A stretch of 64,000 nucleotides of DNA from Streptomyces sp. H39-S7 (lineage in GTDB: Bacteria; Actinomycetota; Actinomycetes; Streptomycetales; Streptomycetaceae), in the NCBI RefSeq assembly GCF_027158205.1, contig NZ_JAPVLU010000017.1:1-64000 (forward strand), read 5' to 3'. Positions 17,959 through 27,198 of this stretch are shown here, in pieces. How positions within the stretch are numbered: the first letter of the stretch is position 1; each line of letters begins with the position of its first letter. Position numbers and translations under genes: made by a program. The notes beneath the pieces were generated by a model. That model saw nothing but the letters and a program-made list of their open reading frames with translations, was not told the origin of the DNA and did no database searches.

Positions 17959-18789
17959 ATGACCGCCATGACGCACGCGATGGTGAAGGGCTCGAACATC
18001 CCCCTGGACGTCCTGGGGATCAGGGCGGTGCTGCGCTGGAGCCCCCGCGTGGGCGTCCCCGACGTCGACGCCTCGGCCCTGCTGCTGGGCGCGGACGGCC
18101 GGGTCCGCTCGGACGCGGACTTCGTCTTCTACAACGAACCGAGGCATCCCTCGGGACTCGCCCGGCACCTGCCGAAGAAGCGCGTCCCCGAAGGACTCAC
18201 CGACACCGTCGAGGTGGACCTGGCGTCCCTGGACGCCTCCGTGGCCCGCGTCGTCATCGCCGCGTCCGCCGACGGCGGCTCCTTCGGCCAGGTCCCTGAC
18301 CTGCACGTCCTGCTCTTCGACACGGGCGCGGCGGTCGGCTCCGCCCCCCTGGCGACCTTCGACGTCACCCCCGACACCGGCGACGAGACCGCCCTGATCT
18401 GCGGCGAGCTGTACCGCCGCGGCACGGCGTGGAAGTTCCGCGCGCTCGGACAGGGCTACGCGACCGGCCTCGTCGGCCTCGCCACCGAATTCGGCATCGC
18501 CGTCGACGACGAGGCGGAATCCGGCGAGGACCCCGCCGCGGGCTCCCGCGAGCCCGCCCACGCGCCGCCCGCCGTCCCGGAGCCCGAGGCCACCTCCGCG
18601 TACGGCTACCCGCTCCCGGAGCCCGCTCCCGGCCACGTACCGGCCCAGCCCGCCTACGGGTACCCCCAGCCGCCCCAGCAGCGCCCCCAGCAGGCCGCAC
18701 CGGCCTACGGGTACCCGCAGCCGGTGGCGGGCCCCCCGGGCTTCGTGCTGCCACCCCAGGGCCCCCAGTTCCAGCCGGGCCGCCGCTAG
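17959..18789 (+). CDS. TerD-family protein with Pro/Tyr-rich C-terminal tail
   Basis: A 276-aa protein. Residues 1-185 are a TerD domain, with DVDASALLLGADGRVRSDADFVFYNEP resembling the calcium-binding part, GELYRRGTAWKFRALGQGY the conserved core, and GLATEFG the domain end. A low-complexity tail of about 90 residues follows, with three AYGYP repeats among Pro and Gln, like the tails of some actinobacterial surface- or partner-binding proteins. ATG at 17959 follows GGGAAGG. It is divergent from the CitE-like operon and convergent with the TerA-like gene. The tail is unusual for the family and may mediate assembly. Confidence 0.85.
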   Translation: MTAMTHAMVKGSNIPLDVLGIRAVLRWSPRVGVPDVDASALLLGADGRVRSDADFVFYNEPRHPSGLARHLPKKRVPEGLTDTVEVDLASLDASVARVVIAASADGGSFGQVPDLHVLLFDTGAAVGSAPLATFDVTPDTGDETALICGELYRRGTAWKFRALGQGYATGLVGLATEFGIAVDDEAESGEDPAAGSREPAHAPPAVPEPEATSAYGYPLPEPAPGHVPAQPAYGYPQPPQQRPQQAAPAYGYPQPVAGPPGFVLPPQGPQFQPGRR

Positions 18790-18792
18790 GGA

Positions 18793-18851
18793 GTGTCTTC
18801 AAATAGGCGTCGTCCGCCCGGAGGGCGGGGCCGACGGGGATTTGAAGACAC
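18793..18851. repeat. 12-bp perfect inverted repeat; terminator or small mobile remnant
   Basis: GTGTCTTCAAAT (18793-18804) and ATTTGAAGACAC (18840-18851) flank a GC-rich inner hairpin (CCGCCC/GGGCGG). The structure sits between the 3' ends of the convergent terD and terA-like genes and would work as a two-way terminator. The AT-rich 12-bp arms with CTAG on the left and TTAG on the right also resemble the ends of a very short non-autonomous element. Confidence 0.6.
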
Positions 18852-18886
18852 GACTTAGGACCTGTCGTCCGCGGGTGGACAGCCGG

Positions 18887-19621
18887 TCAGACCTTGGTCT
18901 TGTAGCCGCGGCCCCACTGCAGGCCCCAGCCGTACAGCCGGTCTATCTCGGCCTGGAACCCGTAGACGTACTTCACCTCGCGCCGCACGATCAGCTCGCC
19001 CTTGCGGTTCTCGATCAGCACCACCGCGCAGGACCGCGCCTGCGGCTCGCGCTCGCTCAGCGGGATCTCGATCCGCGGACCCGAGCTGGGGTAGAGCGTG
19101 ACCATGGCGTGGGTGCGGTCGAACGCGGGCGTTCCGTCGTAGATGTAGACGAACACCAGCAGCCGGACGAACTCGTCCCGCTTGTCGAAGTTGATGTGCA
19201 TGGTCTCGCCCGACGTGCCGCCGAACCGGTCGTCGCCGCTGAGCTTGACGTACGGCGCCTCGTTCAGGTCCCCCAGGAAGTTGCCGAGCGGCTGGACGAC
19301 GCCCTTCGTCCCGTCGGCGAGCTCGTACATGCACGCCAGGTCCAGGTCGACGTTGACCATCGCCGGCCCCGCGGCCTGCACGATCTCCGGCTTGAACAGG
19401 TTCATCCGGCGGATGGACAGCCCGCCCCCGCCCTGCTTGTTCCAGCCGCCCGTGTCCGAAGTGCGCATTTCCCAGCTGAGGTTGATCCGCAGGTTGCCGA
19501 CGGCCGCGCCCTGCTTGCTCAGCGAGACCATGGGGTGCCGTTTCGTGAGCTCCACGGTGTGCGCGTTCGCCATGTCGAACTGCGTGGCCCCACTGGGCCG
19601 CAGGAACTTCCACCAGGCCAT
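18887..19621 (-). CDS. TerA/TerD-superfamily tellurium resistance protein
   Basis: A 244-aa protein. An N-terminal linker is followed by a TerD-like beta-sandwich: NLRINLSWEM, VNVDLDLACMYELADGTKG (the acidic loop that binds calcium in relatives), KLSGDDRFGG and the core VFVYIYDG. The length and the KGVVQPLG segment fit the TerA/TerF-like branch rather than the short TerD. It would act at the cytoplasmic membrane in the Ter complex. It is followed by the 18793-18851 hairpin and separated from the upstream terC-like gene by a strong hairpin (19646-19674). Confidence 0.8.
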   Translation of the reverse strand: MAWWKFLRPSGATQFDMANAHTVELTKRHPMVSLSKQGAAVGNLRINLSWEMRTSDTGGWNKQGGGGLSIRRMNLFKPEIVQAAGPAMVNVDLDLACMYELADGTKGVVQPLGNFLGDLNEAPYVKLSGDDRFGGTSGETMHINFDKRDEFVRLLVFVYIYDGTPAFDRTHAMVTLYPSSGPRIEIPLSEREPQARSCAVVLIENRKGELIVRREVKYVYGFQAEIDRLYGWGLQWGRGYKTKV

Positions 19622-19645
19622 GACTACCCCTCCCCTGAACGGACA

Positions 19646-19674
19646 CCGCCCCCCGCCGGATCGGCGGGGGGCGG
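19646..19674 (-). terminator. hairpin downstream of terC-like gene
   Basis: A perfect 13-bp stem (19646-19658 with 19662-19674) with loop GAT lies 36 bp beyond the stop of the DUF475/TerC gene on the minus strand, before the TerA-like start. Confidence 0.7.
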
Positions 19675-19709
19675 GACTTCTCGCTCCGGGGCTCAGACTG
19701 TCAGAGCTG

Positions 19710-20852
19710 TCAGACCCCGGATGAGACTTCCGCCGTATCGTTCGACCCCTCTGAGTTTTCCCCGTTGCGCCGGTTTCGCACCACCGACGACCAGTAGGAA
19801 GCCGCGATCAGCACGACGCCGACGAGGCCGGTGATGACCTCGTTGATCTCGTACTTGATCGTGACGAGCAGGATGACGGCCAGGGCGCCGATCGCGTAGT
19901 GCGCGCCGTGCTCCAGGTACACGTAGTCGTCCAGGGTGCCCTTGCGGACCAGGAAGACCGTCAGCGACCGGATGTACATGGCGCCGATGCCGAGGCCGAG
20001 CGCCATCTCGAAGATGTCGTTGGTGATCGCGAACGCGCCGATGACACCGTCGAACGAGAACGACGCGTCGATGACCTCGAGGTACAGGAACATGAAGAAC
20101 GCGGCCTTGCCGGCCAGTCCGACGACGGTCCCCGTGCCGCCCTTCGAGGAGGCCTCGGCCTGTTCGGCGTCCGCTTCCTCCTCGGCTTCCTCCAGCTGGT
20201 CCTCGAAGTAGCCCGAGATCCCGCCGACGATCAGGTACGTGATGAGCCCGGCGATCCCGGACAGCATCACCGTCGCGCTCTTGTCGATCGTGCCTTCCCC
20301 GCCGTGCACCGGAACGCTGGTCGCGACCGTGGTCGCGGCGATGAGCAGCACGATCAGGGCGATCACGACGGAGAGCATGTCCAGCTTGCCGAGCTTGCCG
20401 AGCGGCTTCTCCAGCCAGCCGAGCCACCGGATGTCCCGCTCCTCGAAAATGAAGTCGAGGAAGATCATGAGCAGGAACATCCCGCCGAAGGCCGCGATCG
20501 ACGGGTGCGCGCCGGTGACCAGCGCCTCGTAGCGGTCGGGGTCGTTGATCGCAACGTCCACCGCCTCGACCGGGTTGAGCTTGGCGGTGATGGAGACGAT
20601 GACGACCGGGAAGACCAGTCGCATACCGAAGACGGCGATCAGGATGCCGACGGTAAGGAACATCTTCTGCCAGAAGGCGTTCATCTTCCGGAGGATCCCG
20701 GCGTTGATCACCGCGTTGTCGAACGACAGCGAGATCTCCAGGACCGACAGGATCGCGACCACCGCGAGCCCCTGCCACCCCCAGAGGATGTACGCCAAGG
20801 CCAGACCGGCGGCAGTGATGCCGAACGACCAGCCGAATGTCTTGAGGAGCAC
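19710..20852 (-). CDS. TerC-superfamily (DUF475) integral membrane protein
   Basis: A 380-aa protein with about eight to nine membrane helices. The family hallmark LSFDNAVINAGIL is near residue 42-54 and a second acidic helix, SFSFDGVIGAFAITND, near 250. The pair of buried Asp residues is thought to bind metal in TerC proteins. A cytoplasmic acidic loop (about 205-225, Glu/Ala-rich) lies between the halves. Proteins of this group associate with TerD-type proteins and metal homeostasis or membrane stress. The C-terminus is Asn/Glu-rich. Transcription is leftward, away from the tandem terD genes. Confidence 0.85.
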   Translation of the reverse strand: MLLKTFGWSFGITAAGLALAYILWGWQGLAVVAILSVLEISLSFDNAVINAGILRKMNAFWQKMFLTVGILIAVFGMRLVFPVVIVSITAKLNPVEAVDVAINDPDRYEALVTGAHPSIAAFGGMFLLMIFLDFIFEERDIRWLGWLEKPLGKLGKLDMLSVVIALIVLLIAATTVATSVPVHGGEGTIDKSATVMLSGIAGLITYLIVGGISGYFEDQLEEAEEEADAEQAEASSKGGTGTVVGLAGKAAFFMFLYLEVIDASFSFDGVIGAFAITNDIFEMALGLGIGAMYIRSLTVFLVRKGTLDDYVYLEHGAHYAIGALAVILLVTIKYEINEVITGLVGVVLIAASYWSSVVRNRRNGENSEGSNDTAEVSSGV

Positions 20853-21228
20853 GGGCTACCCAGTCCTTCTCTACGAGAGATCCCCCGCGTAGTCCGCGGC
20901 TTTGCCAAGACTCTACCGACCCGCTTCGTCACCACCCAGTCGGTACGCCCCTTCCGAATCACCTCCGGTCGGGACACGCATCACCATTAATGCGAAAAAC
21001 GACGAACTTCCCGTCACTTCATGCCAATTCGGTCGTCGGACAGGAAGTGATGCTCGTACGGTCCGATCGAAAGCGAGGCATGGCAGGTGGATCGGGCCCC
21101 GCGCCGAGCCGGCTTTCGGCGCCTGCCGAAGGGTCCACAACCCGGGCCTCGGTCCCCCTCAGGGGCGGAGGAAGCAGAAACCCCACCCGCGAGGGTGGGG
21201 AATCCCGGTCGGTCACGGCGGGGAGGGG
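20853..21228. other. intergenic region between terC-like gene and tandem terD genes
   Basis: A 376-bp stretch without a convincing gene; short frames here lack family-like sequence. It holds the terminator of the tandem terD unit (21181-21200) and, nearer 20853-21000, the presumed promoter of the terC-like gene, where AT-rich patches such as ATTAATGCG occur. Confidence 0.6.
21181..21200 (-). terminator. hairpin after tandem terD genes
   Basis: CCCCACCC-GCGA-GGGTGGGG is a perfect 8-bp stem with a stable tetraloop, 29 bp downstream of the stop of the second terD gene on the minus strand. Confidence 0.7.
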
Positions 21229-21804
21229 TCAGGAAACGTTGACCCCGAAGTCGAGGGCGATGCCCCGCAGTCCTGACGCGTACCCCTGGCCCACCGCACG
21301 GAATTTCCACTCGCCGTTGTAGCGGTAGAGCTCTCCGAAGATCATCGCGGTTTCGCTGGAGGCGTCCTCGGAGAGGTCGTAGCGGGCCAACTCGGCCTGG
21401 TCGAACTGGTTGACGACGCGGATGTACGCGTTGCTGACCTGGCCGAAGGTCTGGCCCCGGCTGTCGGCCTCATGGATGGAGACGGGGAAGACGACCTTGT
21501 CGACGTGCTCGGGAACCTTGGTGAGATCGACGAGGATCTCCTCGTCGTCCCCTTCGCCCTCGCCGGTGAGGTTGTCACCGGTGTGCTCCACGGAGCCCTC
21601 GGGGCTCTTGAGGTTGTTGTAGAAGACGAAGTGCTCGTCGCTGAGTACCCGGCCGTTGGCGCACAGCAGGGCGCTGGCGTCGAGGTCGAACGGCGCTCCT
21701 GTGGTGGAGCGCGCGTCCCAGCCGAGCCCGATCATCACCTGGGTGAGATTCGGTGCGGCTTTGCTGAGGGAGACATTGCCCCCCTTGGCGAGCGTGACGC
21801 CCAT
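21229..21804 (-). CDS. terD: TerD-family protein (downstream copy)
   Basis: A 191-aa canonical TerD/CABP protein: [14 protein letters not shown] start, [32 protein letters not shown], and the acidic [10 protein letters not shown] segment that binds calcium in studied relatives. It ends [17 protein letters not shown]. It lies 85 bp downstream of, and is clearly paralogous to, the next terD gene, so a tandem duplication produced the pair. It is presumably cytoplasmic and membrane-associated, and acts with TerC-like proteins in stress and tellurite tolerance. GAGGAAG precedes the ATG. Confidence 0.92.
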   Translation of the reverse strand: MGVTLAKGGNVSLSKAAPNLTQVMIGLGWDARSTTGAPFDLDASALLCANGRVLSDEHFVFYNNLKSPEGSVEHTGDNLTGEGEGDDEEILVDLTKVPEHVDKVVFPVSIHEADSRGQTFGQVSNAYIRVVNQFDQAELARYDLSEDASSETAMIFGELYRYNGEWKFRAVGQGYASGLRGIALDFGVNVS

Positions 21805-21889
21805 GGTTTTCGCTTCCTCCCCGTGCGTGCTGAGGTCGGTACGTGCGCGGCGCCGCCCGCCCGGGCGGGTGTGCGGCGCCGTGACCGGG

Positions 21890-22465
21890 TCAGACGTTGA
21901 CGCCGAAGTCGTGCGCGATGCCGCGCAGTCCGGAGGCGTAGCCCTGGCCGATGGCGCGGAACTTCCACTCCGCGCCGTTGCGGTAGAGCTCGCCGAAGAC
22001 CATCGCGGTCTCGGTGGAGGCGTCCTCGGTGAGGTCGTAACGCGCCAGTTCGTTGTTGTCGGCCTGGTTCACGACGCGGATGTACGCGTTGCGGACCTGG
22101 CCGAAGCTCTGCTGACGGCTCTCGGCCTCGTAGATCGAGACCGGGAAGACGATCTTGGCGACATCGGCCGGGACGCCGGCCAGGTTCACCTTGATGACCT
22201 CGTCGTCCCCGTCGCCCGAGCCGGTGAGGTTGTCACCGAGGTGCTCGACCGAACCGTCCGGGCTCTTGAGGTTGTTGAAGAAGACGAAGTGAGCGTCGGA
22301 GATGACCTTGCCCTCGGGGCTGGCCAGCAGCGCGCTCGCGTCCAGGTCGAAATCGGCGCCTGTGGTGGTCCGGGCGTCCCATCCCAGAGCGACGATGACG
22401 GCCGTGAGATTCGGCGCCTCCTTCGTCAGTGAGACGTTGCCACCCTTGCTGAGACTGACTCCCAC
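21890..22465 (-). CDS. terD: TerD-family protein (upstream copy)
   Basis: A 191-aa TerD protein and the first gene of the tandem pair. The same segments as in its neighbour are present: [54 protein letters not shown], then acidic GSGDGDDEV and [19 protein letters not shown]. The loop differs from the downstream copy mainly in charge. GGGGAGG lies 5 bp before the ATG. The 113-bp spacer to the peroxiredoxin gene should hold the promoter. Same-strand order suggests the pair is one transcription unit ending at the 21181 hairpin. Confidence 0.92.
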   Translation of the reverse strand: MGVSLSKGGNVSLTKEAPNLTAVIVALGWDARTTTGADFDLDASALLASPEGKVISDAHFVFFNNLKSPDGSVEHLGDNLTGSGDGDDEVIKVNLAGVPADVAKIVFPVSIYEAESRQQSFGQVRNAYIRVVNQADNNELARYDLTEDASTETAMVFGELYRNGAEWKFRAIGQGYASGLRGIAHDFGVNV

Positions 22466-22578
22466 GAGTCCTCCCCTACGGTCGTGGGGTATCAGGTAGA
22501 ACCCTCGCCCCCGTCGTGCGGTACACAGATCAACGCGTTGAGCTTAGTGAGCAGTTCCCGAAGACTGCAGCCCGTCGG

Positions 22579-23037
22579 CTACAGGACTTCGAGGGCCTTT
22601 GCGTAGTCATTGAGGTCCCGGGCGTCCGGAAGGCCGTTCACGACAGTCCAGCGCACGATGCCGTCCTTGTCGATGACGAAGGTGCCGCGGACCGCGCAGC
22701 CCTTCTCCTCGTCGAAGACGCCGTAGGCGCGGGAGGCCTCGCCGTGCGGCCAGAAGTCGGAGAGCAGGGGGTAGCCGAAGCCCTCCTGGTCGGAGAAGAC
22801 GCGCAGCGAGAAGGGTGCGTCATTGGAGACGGCGAGGAGCTGGACGTCGTCGTTCTGGAACCTCGGCAGCTCGTCGCGCAGGGCGCAGAGCTCTCCGGTG
22901 CAGACGCCGGTGAACGCGTAGGGGTAGAAGAGCAGGACGACGTTCTTCTCCCCCCGGAAGTCGGAGAGCCGCACGGTCTGGCCGTGCTGGTTCTTCAGCT
23001 CGAAGTCCGGGGCCTTGCTGCCGACCTCGATCGCCAT
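22579..23037 (-). CDS. ahpE: AhpE-type peroxiredoxin
   Basis: A 152-aa thiol peroxidase close in pattern to mycobacterial Ahp[16 protein letters not shown] with peroxidatic Cys46 and a second Cys51, then LLSDFWPHG and [14 protein letters not shown]. It would reduce hydrogen peroxide, peroxynitrite or lipid peroxides in the cytoplasm. Mycobacterial AhpE is a 1-Cys enzyme; the extra Cys51 here could form an internal disulfide. The ATG at 23037 is chosen over longer frames because it gives the family length and is preceded by GAGGA. Confidence 0.88.
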   Translation of the reverse strand: MAIEVGSKAPDFELKNQHGQTVRLSDFRGEKNVVLLFYPYAFTGVCTGELCALRDELPRFQNDDVQLLAVSNDAPFSLRVFSDQEGFGYPLLSDFWPHGEASRAYGVFDEEKGCAVRGTFVIDKDGIVRWTVVNGLPDARDLNDYAKALEVL

Positions 23038-23144
23038 GCGGACACATCCTCGTCTCGGTACCGGAAAGGTCACGGACAGTCTGTCACCCACGCCGGCGGC
23101 GAAACGCACCGCGCCCCGGCGGAGGAATCGGCGGAACGCACCGG

Positions 23145-23172
23145 GCCCCCGGCGACCGAGGTCGCCGGGGGC
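23145..23172 (-). terminator. hairpin downstream of DUF3052 gene
   Basis: A perfect 13-bp stem (23145-23157 with 23160-23172) around GA lies 32 bp past the DUF3052 stop on the minus strand. It would separate that gene from the peroxiredoxin gene. Confidence 0.65.
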
Positions 23173-23203
23173 ACGGTGAGGGTCCGGTGGGGGTCCGGTA
23201 GTG

Positions 23204-23644
23204 CTACCGCTTGGCGGCCCTGGCCGTCTTCGGGGTGACCAGACGGCTGCCCGACCAGTCCTTGGCGGCGTTGACCGTGCTGGTCTGCGCCAGTCCCGCG
23301 GTCTGGGCGGCCTCGCCGATCTCGCTTGGCTCGACGTGGCCCTCACGGCCGGTCTTCGGGGTCATCAGCCAGATCGGGGCGCCGTCGTCGATCGTCGACG
23401 TGGCGTCGACCAAGGTGTCGGTGAGGTCGCCGTCGTCCTCCCTGAACCACAGCAGGACGGCGTCGGGCACGTCGTCGTAGTCCTCATCGGCGAGCTCTTC
23501 GCCCGTGAGCTCCTCGATACCTTCTCGGAGCTCCTGGTCGCAGTCGTCGTCGTACCCGAGTTCCTGGACCACCTGTCCGGGTTCGAATCCAAGCCGGCTA
23601 GCCGGGTTGGTCCGGTCCTCCGCGTGGTCCGCGGTCGCGCTCAC
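23204..23644 (-). CDS. DUF3052 family protein
   Basis: A 146-aa soluble acidic protein of the actinobacterial DUF3052 family; the function is unknown. Visible parts are [19 protein letters not shown] (about 19-37), the acidic stretch [19 protein letters not shown], and [21 protein letters not shown] basic C-terminal extension ([10 protein letters not shown]) follows. GTG at 23644 is the start because AGGAGG lies 7 bp upstream. It is divergent from aceE across a 381-bp spacer that holds two dyad sites. Confidence 0.85.
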   Translation of the reverse strand: MSATADHAEDRTNPASRLGFEPGQVVQELGYDDDCDQELREGIEELTGEELADEDYDDVPDAVLLWFREDDGDLTDTLVDATSTIDDGAPIWLMTPKTGREGHVEPSEIGEAAQTAGLAQTSTVNAAKDWSGSRLVTPKTARAAKR

Positions 23645-24025
23645 GCTTTGCCTCCTGTCATGGGGGGAAAATCCCCGCGCCTGTGCGGGGTTATTGGCGG
23701 TAGTCCACACGGACGCGGCGGATCGCGCAAGTACCCGGCCGCCGAGACCGCCTAAACGGTGACGTGTCACCGCAAGCCGCCTGCCCAATCGTGACGTAGA
23801 TCACGCCGCTTTGCCGGGGTTGTGCACGAATGAAGTCTGGGGTCGGTCGTACGTCCGAGTGGGCGTAGAGTTGCGATTTGGCCTCTCGAAGGCCTGCTTC
23901 GCTGCGCACCTCTCCGTCTCACGGAGTGGCAGTTACCGCTCAGTAGAGATGACGTTTCTGGCGACGCGGTACACGATGGAGGCGGCGCGACCCAGCAGAG
24001 CAAGACCTAGTAGCGAAGGAACAGC
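23645..24025. promoter_or_regulatory. regulatory region between DUF3052 gene and aceE
   Basis: A divergent spacer with two dyads. CGGTGAC-GT-GTCACCG occupies 23757-23772, and GTGA-N6-TCAC occupies 23791-23804 (GTGACGTAGATCAC). The second matches the Crp/FNR consensus half-sites exactly. Either gene could be the target. The region otherwise contains no credible gene. Confidence 0.5.
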
Positions 24026-26758
24026 GTGGCTTCCGGATCCGATCGCAACCCGATCATCATTGGCGGCCTTCCCAGCCAGGTCCCGGACTTTGATCCCGAG
24101 GAAACGGCGGAATGGCTCGACTCGCTCGACGCGGCTATCGACGAACGCGGCCGTGAGCGCGCCCGCTACCTCATGCTCCGCCTCATCGAGCGCGCCCGCG
24201 AGAAGCGTGTCGCGGTGCCTGAGATGCGCAGCACGGACTACATCAACACCATCGCGACCAAGGACGAGCCCTTCTTCCCCGGCAACGAGGAGATCGAGCG
24301 CAAGGTCCTGAACGCGACTCGCTGGAACGCGGCGGTCATGGTGTCGCGCGCCCAGCGCCCGGGCATCGGCGTGGGCGGCCACATCGCCACGTTCGCCTCC
24401 TCCGCCTCCCTCTACGACGTGGGCTTCAACCACTTCTTCCGGGGCAAGGACGAGGGCGACGGCGGCGACCAGATCTTCTTCCAGGGGCATGCCTCCCCGG
24501 GTATCTACGCCCGCGCCTTCCTTCTGGACCGGCTCTCCGAGCAACAGCTCGACGCGTTCCGCCAGGAGAAGTCGAAGGCCCCGTACGGTCTGTCCAGCTA
24601 CCCGCACCCGCGGCTCATGCCGGACTTCTGGGAGTTCCCGACCGTCTCGATGGGCCTCGGTCCGCTCGGTGCGATCTACCAGGCGCGGATGAACCGCTAC
24701 ATGGAGGCACGCGGCATCGCCGACACCTCCAAGTCGCACGTATGGGCGTACCTGGGCGACGGGGAGATGGACGAGCCCGAGTCGCTCGGCCAGCTGTCCA
24801 TCGCCGCCCGTGAGGGCCTGGACAACCTGACGTTCGTCGTCAACTGCAACCTGCAGCGCCTCGACGGTCCGGTGCGCGGCAACGGCAAGATCATCCAGGA
24901 GCTGGAGTCGCAGTTCCGCGGTGCCGGCTGGAACGTCATCAAGCTGGTCTGGGACCGCAGCTGGGACCCGCTGCTCGCCCAGGACCGCGACGGCCTGCTG
25001 GTCAACAAGATGAACACCACGCCGGACGGTCAGTTCCAGACGTACGCCACCGAGACCGGCGGCTACATCCGCGAGCACTTCTTCGGTGACGACCAGCGGC
25101 TGCGCAAGATGGTCGAAGGCATGACCGACGAGCAGATCCTGCACCTCGGCCGTGGCGGACACGACCACAAGAAGGTCTACGCGGCGTACGCGGCGGCCAA
25201 GGCCCACAAGGGCCAGCCGACGGTGATCCTCGCCCAGACCATCAAGGGCTGGACGCTCGGGCCGAACTTCGAGGGCCGCAACGCGACCCACCAGATGAAG
25301 AAGCTCACGACCGAGGACCTCAAGCGCTTCCGCGACCGGCTGCACATCCCGATCACGGACAAGCAGCTCGACGAGGGCTACCCGCCGTACTACCACCCGG
25401 GTCGCGACTCCGAAGAGATCCAGTACATGCACGACCACCGCAAGGCGTGCGGCGGCTACGTGCCGACCCGTGTGGTGCGCGCGAAACCGCTGGAGCTGCC
25501 GGGCGACAAGGCGTACGCGCCGGCCAAGAAGGGCTCGGGGCAGCAGTCGATCGCCACCACCATGGCGTTCGTCCGCATCCTCAAGGAGCTCATGCGGGAC
25601 AAGGAGATCGGCAAGCGTTTCGTGCTGATCGCCCCCGACGAGTACCGCACCTTCGGTATGGACGCGTTCTTCCCGTCGGCGAAGATCTACAACCCGCTGG
25701 GCCAGCAGTACGAGTCCGTCGACCGTGAGCTGCTCCTCGCGTACAAGGAGTCGCCGACCGGCCAGATGCTGCACGACGGCATCTCCGAGGCGGGCTGTAC
25801 GGCCTCGCTGATCGCGGCGGGCTCCGCCTACGCGACGCACGGCGAGCCGATGATCCCGGTGTACGTCTTCTACTCGATGTTCGGGTTCCAGCGCACCGGT
25901 GACCAGTTCTGGCAGATGGCGGACCAGCTGGCGCGCGGCTTCGTGCTCGGCGCGACCGCGGGCAGGACCACTCTTACGGGTGAGGGCCTGCAGCACGCGG
26001 ACGGCCACTCGCAGCTGCTCGCCTCGACCAACCCGGCCGTCGTCGCGTACGACCCGGCGTTCGGTTTCGAGATCGCGCACATCGTGCAGGACGGTCTGAA
26101 GAGGATGTACGGCGAGAACGCCGAGGACGTCTTCTACTACCTGACCGTCTACAACGAGCCGATCCAGCACCCGGCCGAGCCGGCCGACGTGGATGCCGAG
26201 GGCATCCTCAAGGGCCTGTACCGGTACGCGCCGGGCACCGAGGGCACCGTTCCGGCGCAGATCCTGGCGTCCGGTGTGGCGGTTCCGTGGGCCGTCGAGG
26301 CGCAGCGGATCCTCGCGGCGGACTGGGGCGTCAAGGCGGACGTCTGGTCGGCCACCTCGTGGAACGAGCTGCGTCGCGACGCCATCGCGGTGGAGGAGCA
26401 CAACCTGCTCCACCCGGAGGAGGAGCAGCGCGTCCCGTACATCACGAGCAAGCTCGCCGGTGTGCAGGGCCCGTTCGTGGCGGTCTCGGACTGGATGCGG
26501 GCGGTGCCGGACCAGATCTCGCGCTGGGTCCCGGGCACGTACCAGTCGCTGGGCGCCGACGGTTTCGGTTTCGCCGACACCCGTGGCGCGGCCCGCCGCT
26601 TCTTCCACATCGACGCGCAGTCGATCGTCCTGGCGGTGCTCACCGAGCTCGCCCGTGACGGCAAGGTCGACCGTTCGGTGCTGAAGCAGGCCGTGGACCG
26701 GTACCAGCTGCTCGACGTCGCGGCGGCCGATCCCGGCGCCGCGGGCGGCGACGCCTGA
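24026..26758 (+). CDS. aceE: pyruvate dehydrogenase E1 component, homodimeric type
   Basis: A 910-aa thiamine-diphosphate enzyme that decarboxylates pyruvate and passes the acetyl group to the E2 lipoyl domain, feeding acetyl-CoA to the TCA cycle and to fatty-acid synthesis. [10 protein letters not shown] (about 115-124) and the ThDP/Mg motif [12 protein letters not shown] to [10 protein letters not shown] (about 240-290) are diagnostic, as is [14 protein letters not shown] in the second domain. The length matches AceE. GTG at 24026 has GAAGGA 5 bp upstream. It is monocistronic, ending in a very strong hairpin (26781-26819), with a possible Crp-type site in its upstream region. Confidence 0.97.
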   Translation: MASGSDRNPIIIGGLPSQVPDFDPEETAEWLDSLDAAIDERGRERARYLMLRLIERAREKRVAVPEMRSTDYINTIATKDEPFFPGNEEIERKVLNATRWNAAVMVSRAQRPGIGVGGHIATFASSASLYDVGFNHFFRGKDEGDGGDQIFFQGHASPGIYARAFLLDRLSEQQLDAFRQEKSKAPYGLSSYPHPRLMPDFWEFPTVSMGLGPLGAIYQARMNRYMEARGIADTSKSHVWAYLGDGEMDEPESLGQLSIAAREGLDNLTFVVNCNLQRLDGPVRGNGKIIQELESQFRGAGWNVIKLVWDRSWDPLLAQDRDGLLVNKMNTTPDGQFQTYATETGGYIREHFFGDDQRLRKMVEGMTDEQILHLGRGGHDHKKVYAAYAAAKAHKGQPTVILAQTIKGWTLGPNFEGRNATHQMKKLTTEDLKRFRDRLHIPITDKQLDEGYPPYYHPGRDSEEIQYMHDHRKACGGYVPTRVVRAKPLELPGDKAYAPAKKGSGQQSIATTMAFVRILKELMRDKEIGKRFVLIAPDEYRTFGMDAFFPSAKIYNPLGQQYESVDRELLLAYKESPTGQMLHDGISEAGCTASLIAAGSAYATHGEPMIPVYVFYSMFGFQRTGDQFWQMADQLARGFVLGATAGRTTLTGEGLQHADGHSQLLASTNPAVVAYDPAFGFEIAHIVQDGLKRMYGENAEDVFYYLTVYNEPIQHPAEPADVDAEGILKGLYRYAPGTEGTVPAQILASGVAVPWAVEAQRILAADWGVKADVWSATSWNELRRDAIAVEEHNLLHPEEEQRVPYITSKLAGVQGPFVAVSDWMRAVPDQISRWVPGTYQSLGADGFGFADTRGAARRFFHIDAQSIVLAVLTELARDGKVDRSVLKQAVDRYQLLDVAAADPGAAGGDA

Positions 26759-26780
26759 GGCGTCTCCTGAGCGACCCTGA

Positions 26781-26819
26781 CGCCGGGTCCGCACCACTTC
26801 TCGTGGTGCGGACCCGGCG
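26781..26819 (+). terminator. aceE terminator hairpin
   Basis: A perfect 17-bp stem (26781-26797 with 26803-26819) with loop TTCTC lies 22 bp after the aceE stop. It could also serve the convergent DUF4190 gene. Confidence 0.85.
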
Positions 26820-26849
26820 TTCTGCGTGGTGCGGCGGGTTGCCCGCCCG

Positions 26850-27134
26850 CTACTGGGCCAGCCAGAGAACGGCGACCACGGTGTCGAAGGCGCCGAGGAT
26901 GACGGCGACGACCGCGGGGATCGATTTGGCGCCACGCCAGCTGCGGCCCATGGCCAGCCAGCCGAAGATGATCGCGAGGGGGCCGAGCACGATCCCCAGG
27001 ACGAAGAATCCGACGATGGCGCAGACGGCGCCGATGACGGCGATCGTCCCGATGTCGGACCGGCCGGACCTGCCGGACCGGTTGGATCGGCTGCGGAAAG
27101 GCATACGGGTACGGGTGCGGGTTCGGGTGGCCAT
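26850..27134 (-). CDS. small DUF4190-like membrane protein
   Basis: A 94-aa protein. A strongly basic N-terminus (repeated Thr-Arg and Arg-Ser pairs, residues 1-26) is followed by two membrane helices (about 28-55 and 70-92) joined by AMGRSWRGAKS. The two-helix core fits DUF4190. The basic tail could contact nucleic acid or lipid headgroups; this is speculation. GGAGGG lies just upstream of the ATG, fixing the start. No operon partner is evident. Confidence 0.7.
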   Translation of the reverse strand: MATRTRTRTRMPFRSRSNRSGRSGRSDIGTIAVIGAVCAIVGFFVLGIVLGPLAIIFGWLAMGRSWRGAKSIPAVVAVILGAFDTVVAVLWLAQ

Positions 27135-27198
27135 CGTCCCTCCGTAAGGTGTCGGGGCTCGCCGTTCGTGTTCCCCGGCCCCGGCCGCGCATGCGGTG

